From Nodularia sp. NIES-3585 (GTDB lineage: Bacteria; Cyanobacteriota; Cyanobacteriia; Cyanobacteriales; Nostocaceae): a stretch of DNA of 64,000 bases. Positions within the stretch are counted from its first letter, which is position 1. Every line of letters begins with the position of its first letter. This document shows positions 43,600 to 53,497 of the stretch, in pieces. Below the pieces are notes generated by a model. That model made no database searches. It saw only the letters and a list, made by a program, of their open reading frames with translations, and had not been told where the DNA came from. The translations under genes were made by a program, and so were the position numbers. The DNA is taken from assembly GCF_002218065.1 (NCBI RefSeq), contig NZ_BDUB01000001.1, positions 383,567 through 447,566 of the forward strand, in the 5' to 3' direction.

Positions 43600-44736
43600 A
43601 TGTTTCAAATCCTGGTAATTGATGATGATATTTCTATACAAACACTCCTGAAGAGGATGTTAGAAAAACAGGGCTATAGAGTAGTTGCTGCTAGTAATGG
43701 CGAAGAGGGAATTGCTCAGGCGATCGCTTACCATCCAGCACTAGTTATTTGTGATTGGATTATGCCAGGATTGAATGGACTAGAAGTCTGTAAGCGCATG
43801 AAAACAGACCCTAATTTATCCACGACTTTCTTTATTTTTCTCACATCTTTGGATTCAATTGCTGATCGTGTTAAAGGACTGGATGCTGGTGCTGATGATT
43901 TTATCTCTAAACCGATAGAGAAAAATGAATTGAAGGCCAGAGTCAGAGCCGGATTGCGCTTGCATCAGTTAAGTCAAGACTTACACACTCAAAAGCTACT
44001 CTTAGAAACAGAATTAGCCGAAGCCGCAGAGTATGTGCGATCGCTTCTACCTTTACCAGCAACCGAACCCTTCAGCATCAATTCTCGATTCATTCCTTCC
44101 CGACAACTCGGCGGCGATTGTTTCGATTACTACTGGCTAGATTCTGACTATCTAGCTATTTACCTCCTAGATACAGCCGGACATGGACTCAAAGCCGCTC
44201 TCCCCTCAATTTCCGTGCTAAATCTCTTACGTTCTCGTGCCTTAAAAGGGTTGAATTATTATCAACCGAGTGATGTCCTCAAGGCTTTAAATCAAACTTT
44301 TCAGATGAATTATCAAAATGATAAATATTTTACTATTTGGTATGGCGTTTATAACAGAGTTAATCGGGAGTTAATTTATGCAAGTGCTGGTCATCCACCA
44401 GCAATATTACTATCAGGCACATCTTCTAAAAAGACTGAAATTCAACTACTGAGAACTCCTGGAATGCCAGTCGGGATGTTTCCAGAATCTAAATATGTTG
44501 ATGCGTATTGCAATATTGATAAATCTAGTAGCCTCTATATTTTCAGTGATGGTGCTTATGAAATTACAAAATTAGATGGCACACTTTGGAGTTTGGATGC
44601 TTTTATTCAAATACTTGTTAGTTTACAAAACACTATTGATCGCCAACTTGATCAGGTATTGAATTATCTTGTGGCTTTGAACTCCAAAGAGGCTTTCGAT
44701 GATGATTTATCAATACTACAAATTAATTTTGATTAA
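43600..44736 (+). CDS. Response regulator with PP2C (RsbU-type) phosphatase domain
   Basis: The 378-residue protein has an N-terminal receiver domain (VIDDDIS; phosphorylated Asp52 in VICDWIMP; Thr82; Lys104 in ISKPIE) and a C-terminal SpoIIE/PP2C domain (GGDCFDYYWLD, YLLDTAGHGLKAALPS, ASAGHPPAIL, FSDGAYE, FDDDLSIL). It would dephosphorylate a STAS anti-sigma antagonist when activated. A STAS gene lies convergent, 1 base away at 44738-45064, so the two are likely partners. Confidence 0.9.
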   Translation: MFQILVIDDDISIQTLLKRMLEKQGYRVVAASNGEEGIAQAIAYHPALVICDWIMPGLNGLEVCKRMKTDPNLSTTFFIFLTSLDSIADRVKGLDAGADDFISKPIEKNELKARVRAGLRLHQLSQDLHTQKLLLETELAEAAEYVRSLLPLPATEPFSINSRFIPSRQLGGDCFDYYWLDSDYLAIYLLDTAGHGLKAALPSISVLNLLRSRALKGLNYYQPSDVLKALNQTFQMNYQNDKYFTIWYGVYNRVNRELIYASAGHPPAILLSGTSSKKTEIQLLRTPGMPVGMFPESKYVDAYCNIDKSSSLYIFSDGAYEITKLDGTLWSLDAFIQILVSLQNTIDRQLDQVLNYLVALNSKEAFDDDLSILQINFD

Positions 44737-44737
44737 A

Positions 44738-45064
44738 TCAATTCTTAGGGACTAAAACCTGATTAAACTCATCTTGATTTAAAAATATCTCAAAAACTTT
44801 ATCCATACCCGTTAATTCAAATAATATTCTGACTTGTTCATTAATAGAACAGAGAACTAGTCTTATATCTGCTGCCCGTAATGTTTTGAAAGCTAACACT
44901 AAAGCTCCCAAAGCCGAACTATCCATAAACGACACATCTTGACAATCAACTAAAACTATTTTTGCCCCACTTTCTAGAAGCTGAGTAATATGTTCTCGGA
45001 GTTCTTGTGAGTTTGTCGTCTTGACAATTCCACTGAGTTTCACTACTTTGACTTGTTGATTCAT
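44738..45064 (-). CDS. STAS-domain anti-sigma-factor antagonist
   Basis: The 108-residue protein is a complete STAS domain: VVKLSGIVKTTNSQELREHI, then VDCQDVSFMDSSALGALVLA with the phosphorylatable Ser49/Ser50, and LVLCSINEQVRILFELTGMD at the end. In partner switching such proteins release a sigma or other target when unphosphorylated. It faces the PP2C gene, and no kinase/anti-sigma gene is seen here. Confidence 0.9.
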   Translation of the reverse strand: MNQQVKVVKLSGIVKTTNSQELREHITQLLESGAKIVLVDCQDVSFMDSSALGALVLAFKTLRAADIRLVLCSINEQVRILFELTGMDKVFEIFLNQDEFNQVLVPKN

Positions 45065-45804
45065 AATACTTATGCCCGGATTGTGTAAAAAAATGTCATG
45101 ATTTTGTTAGTATTATATACTAACAGGCATGATTTGGAAAAATCTACCCAAAGAAAAGACTAATCATTTAATGACTAGTGGTAAATGATAAATCCTGGTT
45201 TATAAATAAAAAAGTATCAAGGATTTCATTTAAGAAAATTATATATATTACCTAATGCTAAAAATTAATAAAAGGACACCTAGAGGGCTATCTAAAAGAA
45301 TAAAACAGAGATTAAAGACACTTTGGCACAGTTTTACAAAGTAACTATACGGGTGTCAATTTACTTTACGGACTGGCAAATAAAAAATATTTCAAAAATT
45401 CTTGTGGAGCGGGTATCTTTGAGCGCTAATGATTCAGGACTGGCATAATCGCCATCCCAGAAGATATAGTAATTTATTTTCTGGTGTTCCCTTAGTATTA
45501 ACGCCGATAACCGGGGATGGTGCATTGATATAAAAAAGGGGGCGTTGCTGATTTGAAATATGAACATCATTTGTGATCATGTCAAAACCCCTGTAGAGAC
45601 GTTCCATGGAACGTCTCTACAGTTAAATTTATACTTGGTTTCAGCAACGCCAAAAAGGGCGTGGAGTAATTAATTTTTCATCATTTGTGTGTACACCATA
45701 ACTGAGGTGATGTGAAGTTAAAATTTAATAGCTATCTCTTCTGGTAGAAGGAAAAGTCCATAGTAATTAATAAATTATTGATAAACCTTTTGATAATTTT
45801 AACT
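45065..45804. other. Intergenic region with a MITE
   Basis: About 740 bases. Apart from the MITE at 45541-45651, the sequence is AT-rich and unassigned. Possible short frames on the - strand next to the MITE (45361-45570) show no family features. Confidence 0.5.
45541..45651. mobile_element. MITE with 8-bp target duplication and a 32-bp internal palindrome
   Basis: The 111-base element has inverted ends GGCGTTGCTGA / TCAGCAACGCC and further partial symmetry inward. Direct repeats AAAAAGGG flank it (45533-45540 and 45652-45659). A perfect 32-bp palindrome lies inside at 45591-45622 (half site CTGTAGAGACGTTCCA). No coding sequence. Related single ends are seen near 40230-40258 and 50548-50577. 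Confidence 0.88.
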
Positions 45805-46077
45805 ATGAACATAATTGCTTGGATAATTCTGGGTTTAATTGCCGGAGCTATTGCTAAAGCTATTTACCCTGGTCGTCAGGGTGGCGGAATTATTGCAACC
45901 ATGGTTTTGGGTATTATCGGTGCGTTAATTGGAGGAACTATTGTAACTCTCTTAGAAACAGGAAGATTACAACTGACTGCGGCAACTCTCAGTATTCCTG
46001 GCTTAATTGTTGCGATCATTGGTGCAATGGTTGCCATCTTTTTATGGGGTTTGCTAACTGATCGTACCAGTCATTAG
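45805..46077 (+). CDS. GlsB/YeaQ/YmgE-family membrane protein
   Basis: The 90-residue protein (ATG 45805) reads MNIIAWIILGLIAGAIAKAI, then GGGIIATMVLGIIGALIGGT and a third hydrophobic segment ending LWGLL. This is the transglycosylase-associated (GlsB/YeaQ) family of small stress-linked inner membrane proteins. Function is not established. A terminator hairpin follows at 46133-46159. Confidence 0.87.
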   Translation: MNIIAWIILGLIAGAIAKAIYPGRQGGGIIATMVLGIIGALIGGTIVTLLETGRLQLTAATLSIPGLIVAIIGAMVAIFLWGLLTDRTSH

Positions 46078-46132
46078 TAGGATTAAAGGATTGTTATGGT
46101 GAAAGCCAAGTTATTAGGAGCAAACATTAAAT

Positions 46133-46159
46133 ACTCCACTTTCTGACGAAAAGTGGAGT
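46133..46159. terminator. Bidirectional terminator hairpin
   Basis: A perfect 10-bp stem (ACTCCACTTT / AAAGTGGAGT) with a 7-base loop lies between the convergent GlsB-like and CsbD-like genes. Flanking AT-rich sequence fits use in both directions. Confidence 0.7.
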
Positions 46160-46219
46160 TACAATTAAATATTATATCAGGTTATAGATTAAACGAGCTT
46201 TATGGACTAGATAACTAAG

Positions 46220-46402
46220 CTAGTCTATAACTTTTTTCACTTCATCTTTGATATTTTCTATAGTGTGAATAACTTGGGATTCAGCCTGTTTAGCTTGTCC
46301 TTCAGTTTTATCTTCTGGGTTGCCTGTTACTTCACCAATTGCTTCTTGTACCTTGCCTTCAATATTTTTGGCAGTGGCTTCAACTCTTTTTTCGATACTC
46401 AT
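46220..46402 (-). CDS. CsbD-family stress protein
   Basis: The 60-residue protein (ATG 46402) reads MSIEKRVEATAKNIEGKVQE, then AIGEVTGNPEDKTEGQAKQA, the helical, charged CsbD pattern. In other bacteria csbD-type genes are induced by general stress; the function is unknown. A longer frame upstream adds unlike residues and is not used. Confidence 0.85.
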   Translation of the reverse strand: MSIEKRVEATAKNIEGKVQEAIGEVTGNPEDKTEGQAKQAESQVIHTIENIKDEVKKVID

Positions 46403-46669
46403 ATCTATTTTTTCATCATCAACTCTAAGATAGAGTATCACTAAATATTTCTTGTTTGTATCTATCATTAGATACATCTTAGAGTCAGCATTAATTAATA
46501 TTTGCCTAACCGAAGAGGCAAGGGAGCAGGTATCTCTTAGTAGGGAGATATAGCAAAGATGTTGTGTTTCCCTACAAGCCAGTAGGGTGCGTTACGGCTT
46601 TGAGCCTAACGCACCGCCATAGATTAAACTCTGCGTTGCGCGATCAGCTAAATCTGATCAATTAATTAG

Positions 46670-47437
46670 CTAAACATTCACCTTAGCCTTTGACCAAACA
46701 CCACTTTCGTCTTCGTCGAACTGCTCATGAACAGCATCCCAAGCCGCTTGTTCAGCTGTGAACTCGTCATTTGTATGATCTAAAACGGCATTGTAGCGAT
46801 CCATGAATGTACGTTGAGCTTCTTCAGAAAGATGACAGCGAACTTCAGGAGACAAATCTTCAGGACTGTTACATGGACCAGAAGAAGGGTGAGTCAAGGT
46901 TTTATCAGTTGTGTGAATTTCTTGGCCACCGCTACCTTCGATGAGCAATTGAAATTCTCCAACGCGATCGCTTGGTACTTCTGCCATTAATATAAACTCG
47001 CCAGCTTGTAAGCGTGTCTGATAAACGGCGGCTTTGTCTTCAGGCATCCCCCAAGCCGTTAAGGCCGATACTAGTCCAGCACCAGCACTTCCGGCGATCG
47101 CTCCACTAGCAGCACCTAGCAACAACGCACCAATAGGGCCAGCTGCCACGATGGGGCCAACAAAGGGAACGAACAGTACGCCTACACCAGTCAGCAAGCT
47201 GAGAAACGAACCAAACAACGAACCAAAAATTGCTCCTGTTCTCAAGCCTCCCAGAATCACATCTTTCTTAGTAATAAAACCAGAAATTCGCGTTTCTGAC
47301 TGGAAGTCTTTACCCATAACTGAAATGTTATCTCTAGGCACACCCCTGTCTAGTAAACGTCGAATCACCTGGTCAATTTGCTTTTGTTCTTTCAATACAG
47401 CTGATATAGTACGTTCGGCTTGATAAACTTCTGGCAC
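46670..47437 (-). CDS. Stress protein: DUF1269-like domain with ChaB tail
   Basis: The 255-residue protein begins with an [20 protein letters not shown] flap-like domain and a long Gly/Ala-rich, hydrophobic middle ([34 protein letters not shown]) like the glycine-zipper stress proteins. The last 65 residues ([30 protein letters not shown]) form a ChaB-type domain. It lies upstream of Dps on the same strand, consistent with a stress role. Function unknown. Confidence 0.8.
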   Translation of the reverse strand: MPEVYQAERTISAVLKEQKQIDQVIRRLLDRGVPRDNISVMGKDFQSETRISGFITKKDVILGGLRTGAIFGSLFGSFLSLLTGVGVLFVPFVGPIVAAGPIGALLLGAASGAIAGSAGAGLVSALTAWGMPEDKAAVYQTRLQAGEFILMAEVPSDRVGEFQLLIEGSGGQEIHTTDKTLTHPSSGPCNSPEDLSPEVRCHLSEEAQRTFMDRYNAVLDHTNDEFTAEQAAWDAVHEQFDEDESGVWSKAKVNV

Positions 47438-47559
47438 TTGAATACTCCTGAAAACTTATTTTTGTAATAGACAAATTAAAAAGTTATGAGAAGATTGATT
47501 TTGCTGCACCAACTTGAAAGAATCAATCTTCCCTTACTTCACAGATTAGTTACCTAGTT

Positions 47560-48099
47560 CTACACACCCACAGGGGTTTTACTTTCTGCTGCTGGTTGTA
47601 CACCGCTAGGTTCTAAAGCTTGTCCTTCAATGAATGAGCGCAGCATCCAAGCCATCTCTTCATGCTCTTCCATCAGTCCCGTTAAAAAGTCAGCAGTTCC
47701 CTCATCATGAAACTGTTCACTGCACTGATCCACATGATCTCTCAAATTACGAATCACCTGCTCGTGATTTTCTCCCAGTTGAGCTACCATCCCTGTGGCT
47801 AAGGGGACATCACCACTATGTTCTTTGAGAGTAGCAATCTTGAGAAATCCCTCCATTGTCCCCACAGGGAAACCGCCCAAAGCGCGAATTCTTTCTGCTA
47901 AAGCATCAATATTTGCCGTCAGCTTCTCATACTGTTCTTCCCAAAGTTCATGCAAACTGCGGAACTGAGGGCCTACCACATCCCAATGGTACTTTTTGGT
48001 TTTTACTATCAAAACATAGGAATCTGATAAATCTTGATTCAACAGATTGATTACACCCTGACGCTGCTCTTCTGTCAAACCAATGTTAATTGTAGGCAT
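47560..48099 (-). CDS. dps: Dps-family ferritin-like protein
   Basis: The 179-residue protein (ATG 48099) has the Dps ferroxidase ligands: KYHWDVVGPQFRSLHELWEE (His38, His50, Glu54) and nearby Asp residues, and a later EEHEEMAWMLRSFIEG helix. Dps forms a hollow 12-mer that oxidises and stores iron and protects DNA from peroxide. It sits next to other stress genes. The upstream frame (MEYLYIG) adds residues unlike the family. Confidence 0.92.
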   Translation of the reverse strand: MPTINIGLTEEQRQGVINLLNQDLSDSYVLIVKTKKYHWDVVGPQFRSLHELWEEQYEKLTANIDALAERIRALGGFPVGTMEGFLKIATLKEHSGDVPLATGMVAQLGENHEQVIRNLRDHVDQCSEQFHDEGTADFLTGLMEEHEEMAWMLRSFIEGQALEPSGVQPAAESKTPVGV

Positions 48100-48849
48100 T
48101 GTTTTTCCATCCCTAAAAGAACCTATGTATAAATACTCCAAAATCTAGGCAGAATCAGCATCGCCCAGAGGAAAGATCATCTCAGCATAATTAATTACAA
48201 CCTAAGTTAGTTTTATCTCTACCTTCTAACCGATAGCGCTAATAAAAAGTGCCAAGTAGAAATGCGATATCAGCTGAAAAAACCTGATTCTGCACAACAT
48301 ATTTAAATACAACTATTGTGGGATGGGCATCTTGCCCGGACCAATTGTGCAAGTTGAATGCTCAACAGCTTATTGCATCTATATCAGAAGTGACTGCTGA
48401 GTGCATAACGGTAAAAAACCGCATTTTAGGCTTAGTGGCAAATTTTTCAGAATTTAACCTTATGCTAGCTATTTCTTAATCTAAGCAGTATAAATTGAAA
48501 GCATTGTATCTAAATTAATACTGCTGATCAAATATACTTTGTGTAAAATTGTATACTTAAATTACTCATGGGTTCCGACTAGTAAGCAGATATTTGTTTG
48601 CAGTTGAGGTTGTTTTATATCCCAGAAATATGACACTTACACTCTAAATTTTCCACACCTGGGACTTTGAAGGTGGCATCAATGCTGCCGGAACTATTCT
48701 TCAGACTTCTGATGCTGGCAAGTTTTGGGCAATTCTCCATCCTTTACGAACGAATACAGATACTTTTGGGGGTTCAGAAAATGTATAGCGAATACCTGAA
48801 CTCTGTTTCCCTTATTTAATTTTCTCTAAATACAACTGGCAAGAAATTT
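48100..48849. other. Intergenic region with a gene remnant
   Basis: About 750 bases. Around 48657-48785 the + strand reads WDFEGGINAAGTILQTSDAG, then KFWAILHPLRTNTDTFGGSE and a stop, with no start in frame upstream; it looks like the end of a lost secreted protein. The rest is AT-rich and unassigned. Confidence 0.55.
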
Positions 48850-49314
48850 ATGGCTTTGACACAAGGTGATATTGCGATCGCTGGTTATAACACTACTAAT
48901 CCTGATAGCATCCGTCTAGTAGTACTTATAGATATTGTTGCTGGTACAACCTTCAACATCACAGATAACGGTTGGCTATCTAGTGGTAGCTTCCGAACTG
49001 GAGAGGGAATTCTGACTTACACTGCACCTACAGATATTTCTGCGGGTACAGTTCTCACCTGGACAAATGGAAACGTAAATAACAATAATTCACCAGGGTT
49101 TAATTCCAATAGTCCTAGTAATTTTGCCCTCAATGCTAGTGGTGACTCGCTGATTATCTATACCGGAACATTAGCCAGCCCGACTTTAATTTATGCACTG
49201 AATTCTTCTGGCAACTGGAGTTCTAATGCAACTAGCGCAGCCACATCTGCCCAACCTACTTGCCAGAATTGGGTTATGCCTAAGGGACGCAGGGCATTCG
49301 TGAGATTCATTTAG
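48850..49314 (+). CDS. Truncated extracellular beta-rich protein
   Basis: The 154-residue product starts MALTQGDIAIAGYNTTNPDS and continues with Thr/Ser/Gly/Asn-rich strands (TFNITDNGWLSSGSFRTGEG), as in cyanobacterial extracellular nuclease- or esterase-type proteins that begin this way. After about residue 135 the pattern is lost and the last 18 residues run into a G-rich repeat-like region, so the gene is probably cut short. The glycerophosphodiesterase gene follows 75 bases later. Confidence 0.55.
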   Translation: MALTQGDIAIAGYNTTNPDSIRLVVLIDIVAGTTFNITDNGWLSSGSFRTGEGILTYTAPTDISAGTVLTWTNGNVNNNNSPGFNSNSPSNFALNASGDSLIIYTGTLASPTLIYALNSSGNWSSNATSAATSAQPTCQNWVMPKGRRAFVRFI

Positions 49315-49389
49315 GGTGTGTTGTAGTGCAGCGCAACGCACCGCATTGGTAACAATGAATATGCTGTAATCCTCGATTGTGAGAATATC

Positions 49390-50502
49390 ATGACTTTAAA
49401 TACTCTCTATGGTCAAGCCCCAATTGTAATTGGACACCGGGGAGCCAGTGGTGAACTACCAGAGCATACTTTAGCAGCTTACAAACTAGCAATTAAACAA
49501 GGTGCTGATTTTATCGAGCCTGACCTAGTTTCTACTCAGGATGGGGTACTAATTGCTCGTCACGAACCTAATTTAATTGCTACCACTGATGTCGCCTCAC
49601 GTCCAGAATTTAGCGATCGCTTCACCACGAAAATCATCGATGGCGTAGCTGAAGATGGTTTCTTTGCCTCTGACTTCACCCTAGGGGAAATCAAAACACT
49701 GCGGGCGATTATGCAGCAAGACTTCCGCCCCCAAGTCTTTAACGGTATTTATGAAATTCCGACTTTAGAGGAAATCATTGAGTTAGTTCAACAAATAGAA
49801 GCCAATACAGGCAAAAAAATCGGCATTTACCCAGAAACCAAACACCCAACTTTCCATGATCACCTGGGTTTGTCGTTGGAAGCACCCCTGTTAGCAATTC
49901 TAGAAACAACTGGTTTTACTGACCCCAGTCGGATTTATATCCAATCCTTTGAAGTTGCCAACCTGCAAAAACTCAGTCAACTCACTGACATCCCCTTAGT
50001 TCAGTTATTAAATGCTAGTGGGATAAATCTTGATGGTTCACTGATTGAAACTCAGCCCTATGATTTCGTAGTCAGTGGCGATTCCCGCACCTACGCCGAC
50101 CTGCGGACACCAGAAGGTTTACAAGAAATTTCCACCTACGCCTCTGGTATTGGCCCCTGGAAACGGATGATTATCTCGATTCAAGGTGTGGATCTCAACG
50201 GTGACGGTCAAGCCGATGATGTCAATGGTGATGGCGTTGTTAACGATGCTGATAAAACCCTCACCGCACCCACAACCCTAGTGAAAGATGCCCACACCGC
50301 AGGTTTGCTAGTACATCCTTATACCTTCCGCAACGAAGAACGTTTCCTCGCCGCCGACTACAACGGCAATCCAGTTTTAGAGTACATAGATTTTATCAAT
50401 TTAGGTATTGATGGCTACTTTACAGATTTCCCTGGAACAGGCAACCAAGTCCGCGACCAATTAACCGGGGCGTTTGTCATCTCCCCGGATAACCCTATTT
50501 AA
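49390..50502 (+). CDS. Glycerophosphodiester phosphodiesterase with a calcium-loop insert
   Basis: The 370-residue protein has the GDPD core: [14 protein letters not shown] (catalytic His), [15 protein letters not shown] (Glu/Asp pair) and ARHEP (second His), then GIYPETKHP and a final [10 protein letters not shown]. Such enzymes split glycerophosphodiesters to glycerol-3-phosphate. About residues 258-280 carry two DxNxDG-type loops ([22 protein letters not shown]), like EF-hand/dockerin loops. There is no classical signal peptide. It may use calcium and act outside the cell, by analogy to RTX-linked relatives. Confidence 0.9.
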   Translation: MTLNTLYGQAPIVIGHRGASGELPEHTLAAYKLAIKQGADFIEPDLVSTQDGVLIARHEPNLIATTDVASRPEFSDRFTTKIIDGVAEDGFFASDFTLGEIKTLRAIMQQDFRPQVFNGIYEIPTLEEIIELVQQIEANTGKKIGIYPETKHPTFHDHLGLSLEAPLLAILETTGFTDPSRIYIQSFEVANLQKLSQLTDIPLVQLLNASGINLDGSLIETQPYDFVVSGDSRTYADLRTPEGLQEISTYASGIGPWKRMIISIQGVDLNGDGQADDVNGDGVVNDADKTLTAPTTLVKDAHTAGLLVHPYTFRNEERFLAADYNGNPVLEYIDFINLGIDGYFTDFPGTGNQVRDQLTGAFVISPDNPI

Positions 50503-50596
50503 ATTGCTTTCGGCTGATCTTAGTGCCATTCATTTATGACTCAACAATGTAAATTCATACTTTGGTTCAGCAACGCCTTAATTTTGCTATTTTATG

Positions 50597-51631
50597 CTAT
50601 TTTATTTTATTGCTCAAGGTTTCATTAATGAGCGTCATGAATAACTCATTGAGAGGGATTTCTACTGCTTTCGCCATTGAAGAAATTACACTTTTAGGAG
50701 CAAAAGAACAATACAAGCCGGCTTCTAAAAACCAAGGTTGTTCTTCTGGGTCGATGCGGAAATCAAATAAACTGTAATGGCGACAGCCCAAAGCCTGATG
50801 ACACTTCTTAGCCATTTCCTGAACCCTTTGGGTAATAGGGTCGTTAGGGTCTACAATCCAAGATTTCATATTATCTTTAGCGCTAAAACTCAAGTTACCA
50901 TCATCCGTTTGTTTGAGTTTATCAGCATAGCTACGGATAGGTTTCTCGTCAGGGTCTAATTTATATTCTTCTAGGGGTAAACCCACTAACTCACCGTCTT
51001 TGACAATGATGCCACATCGGACTTCACGACCGAGTTCGATGAATGTTTCGACAATTACCTCATCTGCATATGCAAATGCTTTTTTCAAAGCAGCGTCATA
51101 GTCAGTTGCTTCCTTTACTAAAGCTACCCCTAAAGAGTTGTCAGAACTTACCGGTTTGATGACCACTGGAGGTTTAATGGTCGGCACATCTCCTGGGCGA
51201 AGCAGTTCTCCACGAGGCACTTTTACCCCGGCGGCGGCAACAATTGCTTTGGTTCTGGCTTTGTGACTCGTTGTGGCCATGATATCGGCAGTGTTGCCTA
51301 CGTAGGGGATTTTGAGTAGGTCGAATAGGGCGCGGTAGTAAGTCATTCCAGGAATACAAAACATTTGTGGTAATACGAGGTCGATGTTTTGCGCTGTGAG
51401 AAATTGTATAGCCTCAACCAGGGAAATTGGTTTGGTAAGAGCGATATCTTCTCTACTCAGTCCGGGAGGAAATCGCCACTGGCCATCAGGTGTAATGTAT
51501 GCAATCTGAAAATCATAGCGTGTTTGGTCTGCCGTTGCTGTTAGGCAGTCTTGGGCGTAAAGCCGTGACAAATCACAGTAAAAATCATTGTATGCAGACC
51601 CAACTAAATGAAGGATACGAAGTAATGGCAT
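50597..51631 (-). CDS. mysD: MysD, D-Ala-D-Ala-ligase-like enzyme of MAA synthesis
   Basis: The 344-residue protein is an ATP-grasp ligase with VIKPVSSDNSLGVALVKEAT (phosphate loop region), VIVETFIELGREVRCGIIV and a C-terminal FLEAGLYCSFAPKSV with metal-binding residues. In Nostoc punctiforme the gene in this place adds a second amino acid (such as serine or threonine) to mycosporine-glycine to give shinorine-type products. Its place as last gene after mysA-C and its length support the call. 357 bases separate it from mysC, so it may have its own promoter. Confidence 0.9.
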   Translation of the reverse strand: MPLLRILHLVGSAYNDFYCDLSRLYAQDCLTATADQTRYDFQIAYITPDGQWRFPPGLSREDIALTKPISLVEAIQFLTAQNIDLVLPQMFCIPGMTYYRALFDLLKIPYVGNTADIMATTSHKARTKAIVAAAGVKVPRGELLRPGDVPTIKPPVVIKPVSSDNSLGVALVKEATDYDAALKKAFAYADEVIVETFIELGREVRCGIIVKDGELVGLPLEEYKLDPDEKPIRSYADKLKQTDDGNLSFSAKDNMKSWIVDPNDPITQRVQEMAKKCHQALGCRHYSLFDFRIDPEEQPWFLEAGLYCSFAPKSVISSMAKAVEIPLNELFMTLINETLSNKIK

Positions 51632-51988
51632 AATTTATCTTCCTATATGATTTATGTATATTTTTGGGATTTCACCACTCATACCAATTCTATGTGAGGA
51701 TGCGCTGAAATATTACTTACATCTTGCACCAAGAAAAATTGATGTAATTTAATGACTCAGTAAAAAGCCAAAAACATTGATTTAGCGATAAAAACCTATA
51801 AAAATGAAGTAGCTTTATCGCACATCTTTTTACTTTACCTGGGGTTGTACTTAGAGGTGCAAGATATGAGATTAGAAGGAACTAACCACGAAGGACACGA
51901 AGTACACGAAGAAAGAGGGAAAGAAGGTAAGAAATTTAGCGCAACTTTACAAAGAGATGGTATCAGGTACAAAGATGAAAATAGTCCT
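51632..51988. other. Gap between mysC and mysD
   Basis: About 360 bases on the cluster's non-coding side. It is AT-rich and has an ACGAAGGACACGAAGTACAC type repeat near 51890-51915, of the kind scattered in many cyanobacterial genomes. It may hold a promoter for mysD; none is clear. Confidence 0.5.
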
Positions 51989-53386
51989 TTAATCGCCACC
52001 TAATTCTACGAGTTTGCCAATGTTGAAGTCTATTTTGACCCAGCCTTTGAGTTGTTGCAGGTTTTTTAGCAAAAGTAAGGGAATCTGCCAGTGATGCAAA
52101 GTCAAAAATGGTATGGGGTCATCAAGTTGGTAAACGGCATCAGTGCCTTGTGCTAGGGTATTAATCGAAGTTTGCAATTGTTTCCAGGAACGAATACCAG
52201 TTAATCGCCAGATTTCGTGATATATCCAGTAAGTGGGTTTGCTATTTGCTAGGGGTTCGGTGAGGTCAGTTAGGGGCGTTTTGCCAAGATAGGCTTCTGC
52301 CACACCAGGATGATTGTAGAACATGGTGATGGCTGAATGGGTACGGGGATTGCATTCAATGGCGTAAACTGTACCGGATTCAGCTTGGATAAAGTCGAAA
52401 GAAACTTGCCCAGTTAGTGCCAAACTTTTAACGAAGTGTTGCACCCATTCCCGAATTTGGGGATTTTCGACGTTTTCATAGTTGATTTGAAAGGCAGATG
52501 AGTCTGAACAGCAATGTAATCTTAATTCTCCGTCCCGCACTGTGCTATGTGTGCATAACTCCTTACCAGGAATGAACTCTTGCATAATCCAAGGGTTTTC
52601 TTCGCTGATGGGTAAACTGTTGACAAAGGCTGCTGTTTCTTCTGGGGTGTCGCAGGGAAGTTTGGTTAAATTTAAGCGGCGAACGGAATCGTAAGCAATA
52701 TTTTTTAAGATATATTTATGGGTTTCTTGACTAAAGTCAAAATTGATCACTTGTTGGTGATCTGTAATTTTAAAGGATTTGGGGACAGATAAACCAAGCG
52801 ATCGCGCCTGATCAGTAAAGGCAAATTTATCATCCAGCATCTTGGTGACATCTGCATCAAAGTGAAAAACTTCGCAGTATTCTGATAGTGCAGGCTTTGC
52901 TAAAGAGTCGTAGTAGCTAGCTACAGGACTGCATACAGGTACGTAAACGTCAACTTTCTCCTTTTTAACGATTTCTACTAAAGCCTGGATATAGCCCAAT
53001 GGGTCTAATTCCGGTGCGGGAACTGTATAAAAACCACTGACAGCCTTGGAGAATCTATGCCCAGATAACCAGTATTTGTGACCTTCAATCAGAATCACTC
53101 TGTGTCCGGCTGCATGGAAGCAGCGAGCCAGTTGCAATGCTTTAGTCATCTTGGCTCCACTCACCAAGATAGTTTGCGGATGATCTGCGACCACAGCTTT
53201 TTGTCTAAAAGGCGATCGCACAAAACCCCACAACAAAGATATCAATACTATTAAAGCATTGAACGGCAAAGCTATGAGTAATAATGTCAAAGTGCCAAGA
53301 GTCTTAAATAAAGCCACTAACTTTACCCAAACACCCGTTGAAGACCCTGGAGATTTCGCCAGGGATAAAGAAATTGATTGTGCCAT
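51989..53386 (-). CDS. mysC: MysC, ATP-grasp ligase of MAA synthesis
   Basis: The 465-residue protein has an N-terminal membrane segment (about 28-52, LGTLTLLLIALPFNALIVLI), a Rossmann-like pre-ATP-grasp part (ILVSGAKMTKALQLARCFHA) and an ATP-grasp domain (WIMQEFIPGKELCTHSTVRD; IECNPRTHSA with metal-binding residues). MysC phosphorylates 4-deoxygadusol and joins it to glycine, giving mycosporine-glycine. Its length is close to the Anabaena variabilis protein. Confidence 0.93.
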   Translation of the reverse strand: MAQSISLSLAKSPGSSTGVWVKLVALFKTLGTLTLLLIALPFNALIVLISLLWGFVRSPFRQKAVVADHPQTILVSGAKMTKALQLARCFHAAGHRVILIEGHKYWLSGHRFSKAVSGFYTVPAPELDPLGYIQALVEIVKKEKVDVYVPVCSPVASYYDSLAKPALSEYCEVFHFDADVTKMLDDKFAFTDQARSLGLSVPKSFKITDHQQVINFDFSQETHKYILKNIAYDSVRRLNLTKLPCDTPEETAAFVNSLPISEENPWIMQEFIPGKELCTHSTVRDGELRLHCCSDSSAFQINYENVENPQIREWVQHFVKSLALTGQVSFDFIQAESGTVYAIECNPRTHSAITMFYNHPGVAEAYLGKTPLTDLTEPLANSKPTYWIYHEIWRLTGIRSWKQLQTSINTLAQGTDAVYQLDDPIPFLTLHHWQIPLLLLKNLQQLKGWVKIDFNIGKLVELGGD

Positions 53387-53497
53387 AAGTCGTTAAAAAT
53401 AAGGGGTATCCTCTTGACTCTGTGTCCTCTGCGTCTCTGTGGTTAAATAAATTGCTTTTAAAACCACGAAGGCACAGAGAACACTGAGGAAGAAAGT

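Noticed and set aside
45361-45570. 69-codon - strand frame ending at the MITE
   Set aside because: Its start lies inside the MITE end and the product has no recognisable feature.
50562-50777. 71-codon + strand frame overlapping the end of mysD
   Set aside because: It is antisense to mysD over most of its length.
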